Below, piece after piece: positions 50,097 through 58,958 of a stretch of DNA of 64,000 nucleotides. The notes under the pieces were generated by a model, which saw only the letters and a program-made list of their open reading frames with translations, was not told where the DNA came from and did not search any database. The DNA lies in the NCBI RefSeq assembly GCF_049331405.1, contig NZ_CP186274.1, positions 3,038,001 through 3,102,000 on the forward strand, read 5' to 3'. The translations under genes were made by a program, and so were the position numbers. Source of the DNA: PoT sp049331405. GTDB lineage: Bacteria; Planctomycetota; Planctomycetia; Isosphaerales; Isosphaeraceae. How positions within the stretch are numbered: position 1 is the first letter of the stretch; every line of letters starts with the position of its first letter.

Positions 50097-51137
50097 ATGA
50101 AAAATCATGGAAATGAAGGTTTCCCACTGTCCAGGCGCGAAGCATTGGCCATCGCCGCGGGATCGGTATCGGCTCTACTCGGCCCTGAACTGGCCGAATC
50201 GGTGTCGGCCGAGGCGGCGAAGACCCGGCGGTTCGATGTCGTTATCGTCGGCGGAGGCCCCGCGGGGCTGAGCGCGGGGCTCGTCCTTGGTCGGGCGTGT
50301 CGCCGGGTCCTGATCTGCGACTCGGGGCACGGCAGGAACGCCCCGGCGGCGGCGGTCCACGGGTTCCTCACACAGGATGGCACGCCGCCGGCTGAGTTGC
50401 GTCGGATCGGACGTGAACAGTTGAATCCCTACGACGTGGCCTTGCATGACGGGACGGTCACGGATGCGAAGAAAGTCGAAGGAGGGTTCGAGGTCACGCT
50501 CGATGATACGGAAGTCGTCGCGTGCAGGAAGTTGATCCTGGCGACGGGATTGGCCGATGGCCTGCCGGAAATCCCCGGCCTGAAGGAGTTCTGGGGCGAC
50601 AGCATCATCCTTTGCCCCTACTGCCACGGCTGGGAGTTCAAAGGGCAATCTTGGTCCTTTATCGCCGCCCCCGAGGATGTGATCGAATCGGCGACCTTAT
50701 TGCTCGGCTGGACGAAGCGGTTGAGCCTGCTCACGAATGGGCCTGTTGATCTGCCCGCCGCTACGCGAGACTGGCTCTCGAATCGCTCGATCGAGGTCTT
50801 ACAGGAGCGGATCGAACGGCTCGAGGGAGACGATGGCAAGCTGAAGGCCATTCGCTTCGAAAGAGGGCGGCGGCTTCAGTGTTCGGTCCTTTATCTCAGG
50901 TCCCGGTTTCGGCAGGCTTCGAACCTCGCGGAAAAGCTCGGCTGCGAACTGATCGAGTCGGGATTCACGGCGGGAATGGTCAAGACCGATCCCATGAGCG
51001 TCACGCGAGTCGAGGGCGTCTACGTGATCGGGGACGCTTCCGCAGGCCCCCCGAGCGTCGCGTCGGCGGTGGCCGAAGGATCGATGGCGGCCGGGGCTGC
51101 GAACCGGGCCATGCTCATCGAAGATGCTGGTTCGTAA
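50097..51137 (+). CDS. FAD-dependent thioredoxin-reductase-like oxidoreductase
   Basis: 346 residues. Starts with a possible Tat signal (SRREALAIAAGSVSALL). FAD-binding VVIVGGGPAGLSAGLVLGRACR, ILATGLADGLPEIPG, redox pair in ILCPYCHGWEFKG, and C-terminal FAD site GVYVIGDASAGPPSV. The NAD(P) domain lacks a clear second GxGxxG, so the cofactor may differ. It resembles the NAD(P)/FAD oxidoreductases with CPYC that act on small dithiols. The last 23 bp overlap the AraC gene on the other strand. Confidence 0.9.
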   Translation: MKNHGNEGFPLSRREALAIAAGSVSALLGPELAESVSAEAAKTRRFDVVIVGGGPAGLSAGLVLGRACRRVLICDSGHGRNAPAAAVHGFLTQDGTPPAELRRIGREQLNPYDVALHDGTVTDAKKVEGGFEVTLDDTEVVACRKLILATGLADGLPEIPGLKEFWGDSIILCPYCHGWEFKGQSWSFIAAPEDVIESATLLLGWTKRLSLLTNGPVDLPAATRDWLSNRSIEVLQERIERLEGDDGKLKAIRFERGRRLQCSVLYLRSRFRQASNLAEKLGCELIESGFTAGMVKTDPMSVTRVEGVYVIGDASAGPPSVASAVAEGSMAAGAANRAMLIEDAGS

Positions 51138-51975
51138 GACTTTGCCGCCGGGCCAATTCTCCGGGAGTCACCCCGAGGAGTCGCCTGATGTGTCGGTGGA
51201 GGTGGCTCTGGCTCGAAAAGCCGACGCGCAGGGAGGCCTCCGCGATCCCCGAGCCGTTCACCAGCAGTTCCCTGGCACGTTCCACTCTGCGCTCGATGAC
51301 GAACCGGTGGGGCGTCTTGCCCATGGCTGCCCGGAACCGCCGCAGGAAATGATGGGGGCTGAGCCCGGCGATGGCGGCAAGTCGGCCGAGGCTCAGGTCA
51401 TCGCCGAGATGGTCATCGACGTGGCCGACGACGCGTCGCAGGTCCTCGGGCGAGAGCCGGGCCTCTCCCCGTCTAGGATGGCTATCTTCGGCATACTCCC
51501 GTAGCAGGTGTAGGGTCAGCGCCTTGCCTAGTGGCTCGGCCAGTAGCCCTCGTGTCTCCGCGTCGGCATCGTCGAGCCTGCGGGCGAGGGCGCAGACGAA
51601 ATCATCGCGACGCATCATCAACGGTCGAAGCGAGCCTGGAGTGCGTCCCGCACGCCTCGCCGCCCGGTCGAGCATATCCGTGGAGATCCGCAAGGAGATG
51701 GACTCGAACGAGCGATTCAGGCGCACGAGCGTGTGGACACGCGCCGGGCAGATCACGACGTCACCTTCCTTCGGTAGGCCTGAGAAGGCTCCATCGTCCC
51801 CGACTTTCCACTCGATGGCCCGCGAGCAAGATAGCACGACGGTCACCTGATGGAAGTCATGAGCGTGCAGAGTCGGCTCGTAGACCTGCAGCGATGACGT
51901 GCGCCGGAGCCCGAATCCCCCGATGAGTTCCACGTCACCGCTCTTCAAAGCCATGAGCTTGAATGGCTCGGGCAT
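51115..51975 (-). CDS. AraC-family transcription regulator
   Basis: 286 residues. Cupin-like N-terminal half (TLHAHDFHQVTVVLSCS, GDVVICPARVHTLVRL) and C-terminal AraC double helix-turn-helix (DDLSLGRLAAIAGLSPHHFLRRFRAAMGKTP, IAEASLRVGFSSQSHLHRHIRRLLGVTPGEL). It converges on the FAD oxidoreductase with a 23 bp overlap, so it could control that gene; this is inference. Confidence 0.92.
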   Translation of the reverse strand: MPEPFKLMALKSGDVELIGGFGLRRTSSLQVYEPTLHAHDFHQVTVVLSCSRAIEWKVGDDGAFSGLPKEGDVVICPARVHTLVRLNRSFESISLRISTDMLDRAARRAGRTPGSLRPLMMRRDDFVCALARRLDDADAETRGLLAEPLGKALTLHLLREYAEDSHPRRGEARLSPEDLRRVVGHVDDHLGDDLSLGRLAAIAGLSPHHFLRRFRAAMGKTPHRFVIERRVERARELLVNGSGIAEASLRVGFSSQSHLHRHIRRLLGVTPGELARRQSLTNQHLR

Positions 51976-52383
51976 GTTTCTTCACCACTTCCCGCCGGTT
52001 GGAATTTAGTCCGAGGGCACGATGCTCTCTCCAGTTTACGCGGGGGGACAAGCCATCGCGCCGGGTGGTGGGCTGATTCGGTCGTAGAGGCTTCGCTGAG
52101 TTAATCCTGCCTTCCCACCTAAAATACAAGCCTTCTTGAACATCGAACCCGAGCCGCCTTGGCTATGTCTTGGTTTGAAACGTACGGCCTTGGACGACAA
52201 TCGGTCTGATAGGCGGCGTCTTTGGCGACCAGGGCTGTTATGGTTGTTGAATAGCGTTCTTGCTAGCCAAGAGGGTCCGTTGGCCTACTTCAGGCTGAGA
52301 ACACGCCAGTTTTGATATTGTGATCATTAATGTAATTAAATAATATTATGAGGTTTTATTGTTTTTAACAAAAAGAGGTTTTT
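51976..52383. promoter_or_regulatory. Very AT-rich upstream region
   Basis: The 60 bp 52321-52380 before the TIGR02996-type gene hold only 11 G/C by my count, far below the window norm. It includes TAATTAAATAATATTA, a strong promoter candidate or a binding region for a nucleoid protein. An AAAGAGG site precedes ATG 52384. The rest (51976-52300) shows nothing. Confidence 0.45.
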
Positions 52384-53388
52384 ATGCAAAAAGAATCCGA
52401 GTTCCTGAATTCCATCAAGTTCTCTCAGGACAAGGATTTACTTCGGCTCTCCTATGCCGAATGGCTGGACGCTCGAGATGACATCCGTGGCCATTTTATC
52501 CGCCTCCAATTGGCCCTGGGCGCTTGCTCCCCGGATCATATCGACAGGGTGGCGGGAGAGCACGAACTCAGTCAGTTGAGGAGAGCTTGCAGTCCTGACT
52601 GGCTAGCCATTATCGAGCCGGAAAACTTACCACGACACGAAGATGAACTCATTTACTGCAATTGCCAGTGCTTCGACATGGGGGGCCATCCGCAGAAGAA
52701 GCGTTCTCCCCTACCTTGCTTTCACACCGATGCGCAAGATACCGAGTGTGATGCCTGGAAGCGTTTGCTGGACCTCATCGAGGAGGCGGCCGCCGATGGC
52801 CGGGAAGAGTTCGACCCGTTCTTGGGGATGAGTCTCCAGGAGAGGTCGAAGATCGTGACACTTCCGGCCTCCATCGCGAAGTTGAAGGCGGTCAAGACGC
52901 TCGTCATCTATGGGAGTTGGCTCGTTCGCATCCCGCCCGAAATTCGAGAGATGACGAGCCTGGTTGATTTCGATCCGTATTCTTCGTATCGCCTCCACTG
53001 GTTCCCTTATGAACTCTCTCAATGTCCTAATTTGCGAGAGAGTAGGGTGAGTACGCGGGCCCTTTACGGCAATTTCAAGTACCGACCGCCATTTCCGTGG
53101 CTCAAGTCCGGTGTCCCTATCGTCCCCGGTCGGAGCGAACCGAGCCGGCTTCCGCTCAAGTTTCTGACCAGCAGCGCAATTCGGACATGCAGTGTCTGCT
53201 CCCGTCCATTCGAAGATCAACGCCACCATCGCGTGTGGATCTCTTCGCGTGTTGCGACGGATGTCCTGCCATTGCTCGTGAACGCCTGCTCTAGTAACTG
53301 CATCAAGCTGCTTCCAACTCCACCGGAGGGATATGTTCAAGAACCACACAAAGGTGGGGCCGGAGTGGCGCAGCCACCTCGCTATTAG
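52384..53388 (+). CDS. TIGR02996-type protein with leucine-rich-like region
   Basis: 334 residues. N-terminus (EFLNSIKFSQDKDLLRLSYAEWLDARDDIRGHFIRLQLAL) matches the TIGR02996 domain, expanded in Gemmata and relatives. Middle has LPASIAKLKAVKTLVIYGSWLVRIPPEIREM, a leucine-rich-repeat-like stretch. Cys pairs occur in CNCQC and the CSVC...CSSNC region near the end, possibly binding a metal. Codon use looks less GC-biased than its neighbours. Function unknown. Confidence 0.7.
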   Translation: MQKESEFLNSIKFSQDKDLLRLSYAEWLDARDDIRGHFIRLQLALGACSPDHIDRVAGEHELSQLRRACSPDWLAIIEPENLPRHEDELIYCNCQCFDMGGHPQKKRSPLPCFHTDAQDTECDAWKRLLDLIEEAAADGREEFDPFLGMSLQERSKIVTLPASIAKLKAVKTLVIYGSWLVRIPPEIREMTSLVDFDPYSSYRLHWFPYELSQCPNLRESRVSTRALYGNFKYRPPFPWLKSGVPIVPGRSEPSRLPLKFLTSSAIRTCSVCSRPFEDQRHHRVWISSRVATDVLPLLVNACSSNCIKLLPTPPEGYVQEPHKGGAGVAQPPRY

Positions 53389-53546
53389 GGACTCGGAGAG
53401 GTCACCTCCATCGGTGTTACAGTCAAAATGTAGTGAAGCCTGCTTGGTTGGCTTATCAGGGCCAAGAATCGAACCCGATAAGTCGGCGGAAAATTCCTTC
53501 GAGTTGGGCCAAGATGGGGCTCAATCAAGGCTCGGAGAAATCAGGA

Positions 53547-54395
53547 TCACGTACCCCGCTCCGATTGACCATTTCCGCCGAAAGCCATCACTTCGAGCGG
53601 GGCACCGTCGGCGCCGTTGCGGTGGCTCGAGTAGCGGATCATCCCGGCTTCCATGACCATGAACTGCCCCTTGTGGAAAGGGTGCCAGGTGGCCTGGCTG
53701 AGCGGGCGCGAGGCGATGACGAGGCCTCGGTTGAAGAAATCTCCCTCGATGTTGAGCGAGAGCGACTCGTCCTCGAAGTGGCGGACGGTCGTGTCGTTGA
53801 TGCGTACCTTCCGGAAATGGAGGCCCTTCCAGCCGCCGATGTCGTGGTAGCAGAAGAGGCGGGTCCCGTCGGACATCAGGAAATTCAGATGGCCGAGCTT
53901 GTTGAGTTCGCCGACCAGTTCTTGAAGCCAGCGCCAGTCGGTCTCGCCATCGAGGCCGATTCCGCGCTCGGCGATTTCATGCAGGATGTGGCAGAAAACT
54001 TGCTCGGAATCGGTCGCACCGAGCGGTCGGGCCGGGCCGAGCGGGAGACCCCAGACGCGCTCGTCAAGCGTGCCGTTGTGTGCGAAGACGTACTCGCGAC
54101 CCCCCAGTTCCCGGCCGAACGGATGGGTGTCTGCGTGACTGGGCGATCCCCCTCGCGTCTTGTGGCGGATGTGCGCCATCAGGATCCGGCTCTCCACACC
54201 GGGGTAATCGCAAAGGAACTGAGCGTAATGGCTCTCTCGCCATTTCCTCGGTTCCTTGACGATGGCCAGGGATTGGTCGGGATACCAGCAGACACCCCAA
54301 CCGTCGGCATTGTCCTGGTCGCCCGAGGAGAACTCCTTGAACGTCACTGAGGCTGAGATCGGCTTCTCGAACGAAAGCCCCAGCAGTTCACACAT
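53547..54395 (-). CDS. Class II glutamine amidotransferase (YafJ type)
   Basis: 282 residues. Catalytic Cys2 after the initiator Met (MCELLGLSFEKP), NADGWGVCWY, HIRHKTRGGSPSHADTHPF, FAHNGTLDERVWG, ATDSEQVFCHILHEI: the glutaminase (GATase_4) signature. In cells the enzyme releases ammonia from glutamine or a glutamyl amide. It faces away from the YbdK gene; such pairs occur in other genomes, which suggests shared use of gamma-glutamyl compounds (inference). Confidence 0.92.
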   Translation of the reverse strand: MCELLGLSFEKPISASVTFKEFSSGDQDNADGWGVCWYPDQSLAIVKEPRKWRESHYAQFLCDYPGVESRILMAHIRHKTRGGSPSHADTHPFGRELGGREYVFAHNGTLDERVWGLPLGPARPLGATDSEQVFCHILHEIAERGIGLDGETDWRWLQELVGELNKLGHLNFLMSDGTRLFCYHDIGGWKGLHFRKVRINDTTVRHFEDESLSLNIEGDFFNRGLVIASRPLSQATWHPFHKGQFMVMEAGMIRYSSHRNGADGAPLEVMAFGGNGQSERGT

Positions 54396-54830
54396 CAGAT
54401 GTGTACTCCCGTGCCCATCGATCCAACCACGTTGCGTATGACCCGTGCCATCATGAAGCGAGCCTTGACGCGTAACCTGATCACGAAAGTTCCAGCGAAT
54501 ACGAGGCCAGATTCGCGAGAAGCGGTCGCAATCCCCGCGTTACCATCGCCCGAAGATGGGTATTTCGGCGAATCCTGGGAAAAAAAACGTTAACGATTTG
54601 GCATGCACTCATGAGTCGTCTGGCCGCAAGAATGGCGCAGGACTTGCGAACCTATCGCTTGATGTGGTTCGTGCGACTCAGGACGCCGGGCATGCGAGCT
54701 CGGCGCTGAAACAAGGTGAGGCCATAGGCTGGCCTCGCGAGATCCGAGAGCCTTTCCAAGAGGAACCCTCGTTGTCGCGACATGCGCAACGAGAGGCCGG
54801 CTCCATCATCGCCCAATAGAAGAGAAACCC
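54396..54830. other. Divergent promoter region
   Basis: 435 bp between the GATase II gene (minus) and the YbdK gene (plus). It should hold both promoters. Short readings here have no domain and are not called. Confidence 0.4.
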
Positions 54831-56030
54831 ATGAGTCTCGAGACGTTCCGAGGCAATTTCAGGCCCAGTCTCGGTGTGGAACTGGAGTTTCAACTCGTCG
54901 ACGCCGAATCCATGGCCCTTTCCAACGCGGTCGACGACGTCTTCGCGGCGCTTCCTTCATCCGCCCTCGACTCGGTCAAACCCGAGTTCTATCGCAGTTG
55001 CCTCGAAATCAATAGCGACGTCTGTGCGGACGTCGACGAAGTCCGTCGCGACCTCGAGCCTCGGATCGCCGAACTCGACAGGGCGGCCAGGTGCGCGGGG
55101 GTCCGCCTGGCTTGGGGCGGCACGCACCCGTTTTCCCACTGGCGCGACCAGGAGGTCGTACAGACCCCGCGTTACAAGGAACTCGTCGAGCAATATCGCG
55201 AGACGCTTTGCCGTCAGGTGACCTTCGGCCTCCACGTCCACGTCGGCGTCCCCTCGGGCGACGAGGCCATCAAAGTTTGCGACGGCCTTCGCGAGTATAT
55301 CCCCGGCCTCCTCGCCCTCTCGGCGAATAGCCCGTTTTGGTGCGGCAGGGCCACGGGCTTGCTCTCGCACCGGACTGAAATCATGGCCACCTCTCCCGTG
55401 AGCGGCCCGCCCCCGGCGATGGGCTCTTGGGCCCATTTCGAGGCACTGGTCGACCGGCTCAGTTCTTGCGGGATGATTCAGACCCCCAAAGAACTATGGT
55501 GGGATTTGCGTCCGAACGCGAGCCTCGGCACCGTCGAGGTCCGCGTCTGCGACATGCCGGCGGATCTCCCGACAACCCTCGGGATCGTGGCCCTGATCCA
55601 GTGCCTCGTCCATCGGATCGTGCAAGCCGACGCTTACTCGCACGCCGACGAGGAATGCGAATCCCTGATCCTCGACCAGAACCGCTGGCGAGCTGCCCGC
55701 CATGGCCTTGACGCGATGTTCGCCGATCTCAACACCTCGCAAACGCAGTCGGCGAGGGATGTCCTCGAACAGCTGGTTCACGAACTCGAGGCGACAGCCG
55801 TCGAACTTCACTGCGATGGATGGCTCGCATACGCAGGCACCATGGCTCGGCAGCCGATCGGAGCCGAGCAGCAACTCGCCGAATTCGAGCGAACCGGCAA
55901 CCTCGTTGACGTCGCCCGCTACCAGGCTGATTGGGCGAGCAGGGGCCTGAACCTTCTAGCGTCGAATCGATGGATCGAATCGCGAAGGCCCAGGGTCGTA
56001 ACTCCCTCCGTCCCGATGCTTTCGTATTGA
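54831..56030 (+). CDS. ybdK: YbdK-type carboxylate-amine ligase (GCS2 family)
   Basis: 399 residues, normal length. Glutamate-cysteine ligase 2 fold: SLGVELEFQLVD, LEINSDVCADVDEV, GTHPFSHWRDQ, FGLHVHVGVPSGDEAI, LLALSANSPFWCG, WWDLRPNASLGTVEVRVCDMPAD, RWRAARHGLDA. It joins an amine to a carboxylate with ATP; E. coli YbdK has weak gamma-glutamylcysteine synthetase activity. Start ATG 54831 has AGAGAAACC just before it. Paired with the GATase II gene across a shared promoter region. Confidence 0.93.
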   Translation: MSLETFRGNFRPSLGVELEFQLVDAESMALSNAVDDVFAALPSSALDSVKPEFYRSCLEINSDVCADVDEVRRDLEPRIAELDRAARCAGVRLAWGGTHPFSHWRDQEVVQTPRYKELVEQYRETLCRQVTFGLHVHVGVPSGDEAIKVCDGLREYIPGLLALSANSPFWCGRATGLLSHRTEIMATSPVSGPPPAMGSWAHFEALVDRLSSCGMIQTPKELWWDLRPNASLGTVEVRVCDMPADLPTTLGIVALIQCLVHRIVQADAYSHADEECESLILDQNRWRAARHGLDAMFADLNTSQTQSARDVLEQLVHELEATAVELHCDGWLAYAGTMARQPIGAEQQLAEFERTGNLVDVARYQADWASRGLNLLASNRWIESRRPRVVTPSVPMLSY

Positions 56031-56936
56031 GCGATTTTCGAGGTCGGATGAGTCGCTTTGCATGAGCCTTCCTGGGGGGGCAAGCCTTTCAGGGAGGCAT
56101 TTTCTTTTGATTCTCGTAGCGTAACCCCGTCAAGCACTTGCTGATTGACATCAAGGAGGTCAACTCATTGCACGAAGCCACCAATCCCCATCTCTGCGGC
56201 TCGATCGACGACTTCACAGGCTACTTCCTGTTGGTGTTTTGGATGGCGATGGTGAAGAGTTCAAGGAAATGTCGCGAGATGTGATCGTTCTTGTTGGCGA
56301 TGGCCGTCGGGAAGATGAGTTCCTAGTGAATCGTCCGCAGAAAGGCCTCATGAATTCCTCAAGCCGTCATTCGCCCATCCACGCATTCGGGTTCCCCCGG
56401 AGTTACGCTCTTCGCCGAGGGAATTAGCGTGCTGGGCGGGAGAGACGTTCGATATGGGGCGAAGCGATCAACGCGATATTAAATACAAATGTTAAGTTCC
56501 AGGAATCGGAAATTTTTTTTGTCCTGAAATCGGGAGCGTGAACGGATTCAGAGATAGTGAGGGTGTCCTTAAGTTTGTAAGAATCTGCAGGACTGCTCGG
56601 CCGGACCTCCTCTCCCGACCTCCGGCCGCTCACCTCGCTCCTTGCTGTCTTGAGAATATCGAGACAGGTTCATGAACTGCGCACAGAACGACCTTTTATC
56701 AAATGCAAGACGATGGCCACCCGGCCGTCGACATTCAAGGTCGCCTGCCAGAAGCTGACGCCCCAATCGTCCAGCTTCATCTCCATTCCGCAGTCGTCCG
56801 ACTCCAGGTCTTGGCCTGCCCGGACGCCCTGGGACGTAAATCAGTTGAAGATATCATACGCCTGGACGTTGATCATTCGGAAACCTTCGGGCTTCGGGTT
56901 GAGGATGACCACGTCCCGAGTAATGGAGGGAGAGTG
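56031..56936. other. Gene-poor region with possible gene remnant
   Basis: 906 bp. On the minus strand a single frame runs from about 56930 to 56672 with one internal TGA near 56837; it reads LNPKPEGFRMINVQAYDIF before the stop and MEMKLDDWGVSFW, then QATLNVDGRVAIVLHL after it. This has protein-like composition and may be a decayed gene or a short gene of 38 residues. The rest (AT-rich near 56455-56520) shows nothing I can name. Confidence 0.3.
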
Positions 56937-57143
56937 ATGAGAGCTTTTCGCGGATCTGTGCTGGCGGCACTGATCGCCCTGCTGCTCGTGTCGCCGATCG
57001 GTTGCGGATCCTCGACAACGTCGAGCAGCTCCACGCCGACGAACCTGGGCCCCGCGGATCAAGAGGCCTTGCAACGAGAAGCGATGAAGTCGCTCAAGAA
57101 AACCGGGAAAGGGATGGCCAAGGCCCAGCCGATCGGCAAATGA
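56937..57143 (+). CDS. Short lipoprotein preceding DUF1559 gene
   Basis: 68 residues from ATG 56937 with a GGAGGGAG site upstream; a longer reading from 56703 adds unrelated residues. Signal segment MRAFRGSVLAALIALLLV and SPIGC lipobox, then a Ser/Thr-rich spacer (SSTTSSSSTPTN) and a basic tail (LQREAMKSLKKTGKGMAK). It lies 162 bp before a DUF1559 gene on the same strand, as in the other two pairs. Confidence 0.78.
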   Translation: MRAFRGSVLAALIALLLVSPIGCGSSTTSSSSTPTNLGPADQEALQREAMKSLKKTGKGMAKAQPIGK

Positions 57144-57305
57144 GCCCGAATCGGCGTCCCGGTGGCCTTCCCGGCTCAACTGCACGCTCCCCGTCGGATG
57201 TCCTCCCCACCTCAATGTCATTCCTGCTGGGATCGTCTCGCTCGACTCCGAGTCGTTCTGTCTTATATCTCATCGTCTGATTTCTCCCAACCCAGGAATT
57301 GTTAC

Positions 57306-58415
57306 ATGTTCAATCAGACTGCTCAATTCGGGCCTCGCCGTAGAGGCTTCACCCTCATCGAGCTCCTGGTCGTCATCGCGATCATCGCGGTGTTGATTGC
57401 CTTGCTCCTCCCGGCCGTGCAGTCGGCCCGCGAGGCCGCCCGGCGCGCCCAGTGCGTCAACAACCTGAAGCAGCTCGGCCTGGCCGCGGCCAACTATGAG
57501 AGTTCCAACCGTTGCTTCGCCATGGGGATGTATCAGTCCCCCGGCGTGGTCTACGCTCCCCTGGGCAGCCAGAGCGTGATGGTCGACATGCTCCCCTACA
57601 TGGAGCAGAACGGGTTCAACAACGCTTATAACTTCAGCGTGGCCGTCTACGACGGGCCCAATTTCACGATCGTCGTGTCGAGCATCAACTCCTACATCTG
57701 CCCGAGTGACGCGGCCGCGGCGACCGCCACCCCGACGCAGTCGGGCGCCGGCATCCCTGGCCTTTACATCATGTTCGGCATCTCCCCGGCGCACGGCAGC
57801 TATCGCGCCTGCATGGGGACGTTCCCGAACAACGACCTCGGCCAGAATCCCCCGAACGGTTTCACCTCCGGCCAGGCCGCGGCGAAGGCGGCTTGCAACG
57901 GGATCTACGGCTACTGGAGCTCGACCACCGTCGCCGACATCGTCGACGGGGCCAGCAACACGATCGCCTTCAGCGAGACGGCCGTCGGGCTCTTGCCTCA
58001 GAATCTCCAGAGTAGCTACGGCCTCTGGTCGTGGTGCGGGTGGACCGCCGGGGAGTCGGGCACTTTCTGCACGGCCTACGGCATCAACGCCCAGAAACGG
58101 CTCCCCAATGTCGGGGCTTCGCAAAACGATGGGCTTCAGACGATCTATCAGAACTCTTACGTCGGCGTGCCGATCATCGCAGGGACGGCGAACAGCTTCC
58201 ACCCCGGCGGTGCCAACCATGCCTTCGCCGATGGATCGGTGAAGTTCCTCAAGGACACGATCGCCACCTGGCCCCTGACCTCCAACGGGAATTACCCCGT
58301 CGGATTCACGTTCGACGGCAACAACTACTCGATGGGATGCACGACGCAGGCCGCGGTCTATCAGGCCCTATCGACCAGGAATGGCGGCGAAGTCATCAGC
58401 GCCGATTCGTATTGA
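57306..58415 (+). CDS. DUF1559 pilin-like protein
   Basis: 369 residues from ATG 57306 (MFNQTAQFGPRRRGF), directly before the prepilin motif; a reading from 57162 lacks any signal. Features: VLIALLLPAVQSAREAARRAQCVNNLKQLGLAAANYES, ICPSDAAAAT, VADIVDGASNTIAFSE, and the NSFHPGGANHAFADGSVKFL box, ending GGEVISADSY. Third DUF1559 copy. A strong terminator follows. Confidence 0.94.
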   Translation: MFNQTAQFGPRRRGFTLIELLVVIAIIAVLIALLLPAVQSAREAARRAQCVNNLKQLGLAAANYESSNRCFAMGMYQSPGVVYAPLGSQSVMVDMLPYMEQNGFNNAYNFSVAVYDGPNFTIVVSSINSYICPSDAAAATATPTQSGAGIPGLYIMFGISPAHGSYRACMGTFPNNDLGQNPPNGFTSGQAAAKAACNGIYGYWSSTTVADIVDGASNTIAFSETAVGLLPQNLQSSYGLWSWCGWTAGESGTFCTAYGINAQKRLPNVGASQNDGLQTIYQNSYVGVPIIAGTANSFHPGGANHAFADGSVKFLKDTIATWPLTSNGNYPVGFTFDGNNYSMGCTTQAAVYQALSTRNGGEVISADSY

Positions 58416-58454
58416 GCTCGATTCGCATCGCATAGGCTCATCGGTTGTAAAACG

Positions 58455-58498
58455 AAACGCGAGCCGGCGGGATCGAGCGATCTCGCCGGCTCGCGTTT
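58455..58498 (+). terminator. Rho-independent terminator
   Basis: Perfect 15-bp arms (58455-58469 and 58484-58498), AAACGCGAGCCGGCG pairing with CGCCGGCTCGCGTTT, loop 14, followed by ATATAT. It ends the third DUF1559 transcript. Confidence 0.88.
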
Positions 58499-58800
58499 AT
58501 ATATGCCGTAAAGTTAAAATTTGTTTTTGGTTCGAGTAAGCCGCTGTGCGGTAGGATGATTCGCGGCCTTGGCCTGCGGTACTGTCCTCAGTTGTCACGC
58601 CGACAGAGGCCAGGTCTCAACCGAGTGAATGGATCGCCATCATTATAACATGTGTGGATCAATACGAATTCCGGGGTGATGATGCGTTCGTCGTTCAGAT
58701 TCGGCGAGATTGAGGGCCTTGTACATCCTTGACCGCCGTCGCGATCGGAACTGCGAGCCCTCGTCATGGTGAGCATCCAGGATCTCTTCGACGACGCCAA
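58499..58800. other. Intergenic region
   Basis: About 300 bp between the DUF1559 terminator and the mobile-element block. AT-rich near 58500-58530. No supported gene. Confidence 0.35.
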
Positions 58801-58890
58801 GTCCTTCGGCGCTTCGACGACTTGACCGGCATCGTTTTCCATGAAGTCTACGTCAACACCATGGAGGGCGTCTGGTCGATCCTGAGGTGA
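58801..58890 (+). pseudogene. Remnant of IS1595/ISXO2-like transposase
   Basis: The frame reads RRFDDLTGIVFHEVYVN, then TMEGVWSILR and a stop. The N-T-x-E-G-x-W-S-x-L motif is the last conserved block of ISXO2-like (IS1595) transposases. Only ~30 codons survive; no start or upstream domain is found. Short, so tentative. Confidence 0.35.
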
Positions 58891-58958
58891 TAGATCAACT
58901 TCCTTTTGACTTTGTCTCCTTGCACGGTTGTAGCATCGATGCCAGGAGGGCAGATGAG

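Noticed and set aside
53459..53514. Direct repeat GGGCCAAGA (53459-53467 and 53506-53514) with a tRNA-like GGTTCGATTC on the minus strand
   Set aside because: The T-stem does not pair, no acceptor or anticodon arms can be drawn, and the repeat is direct rather than inverted; not a tRNA.
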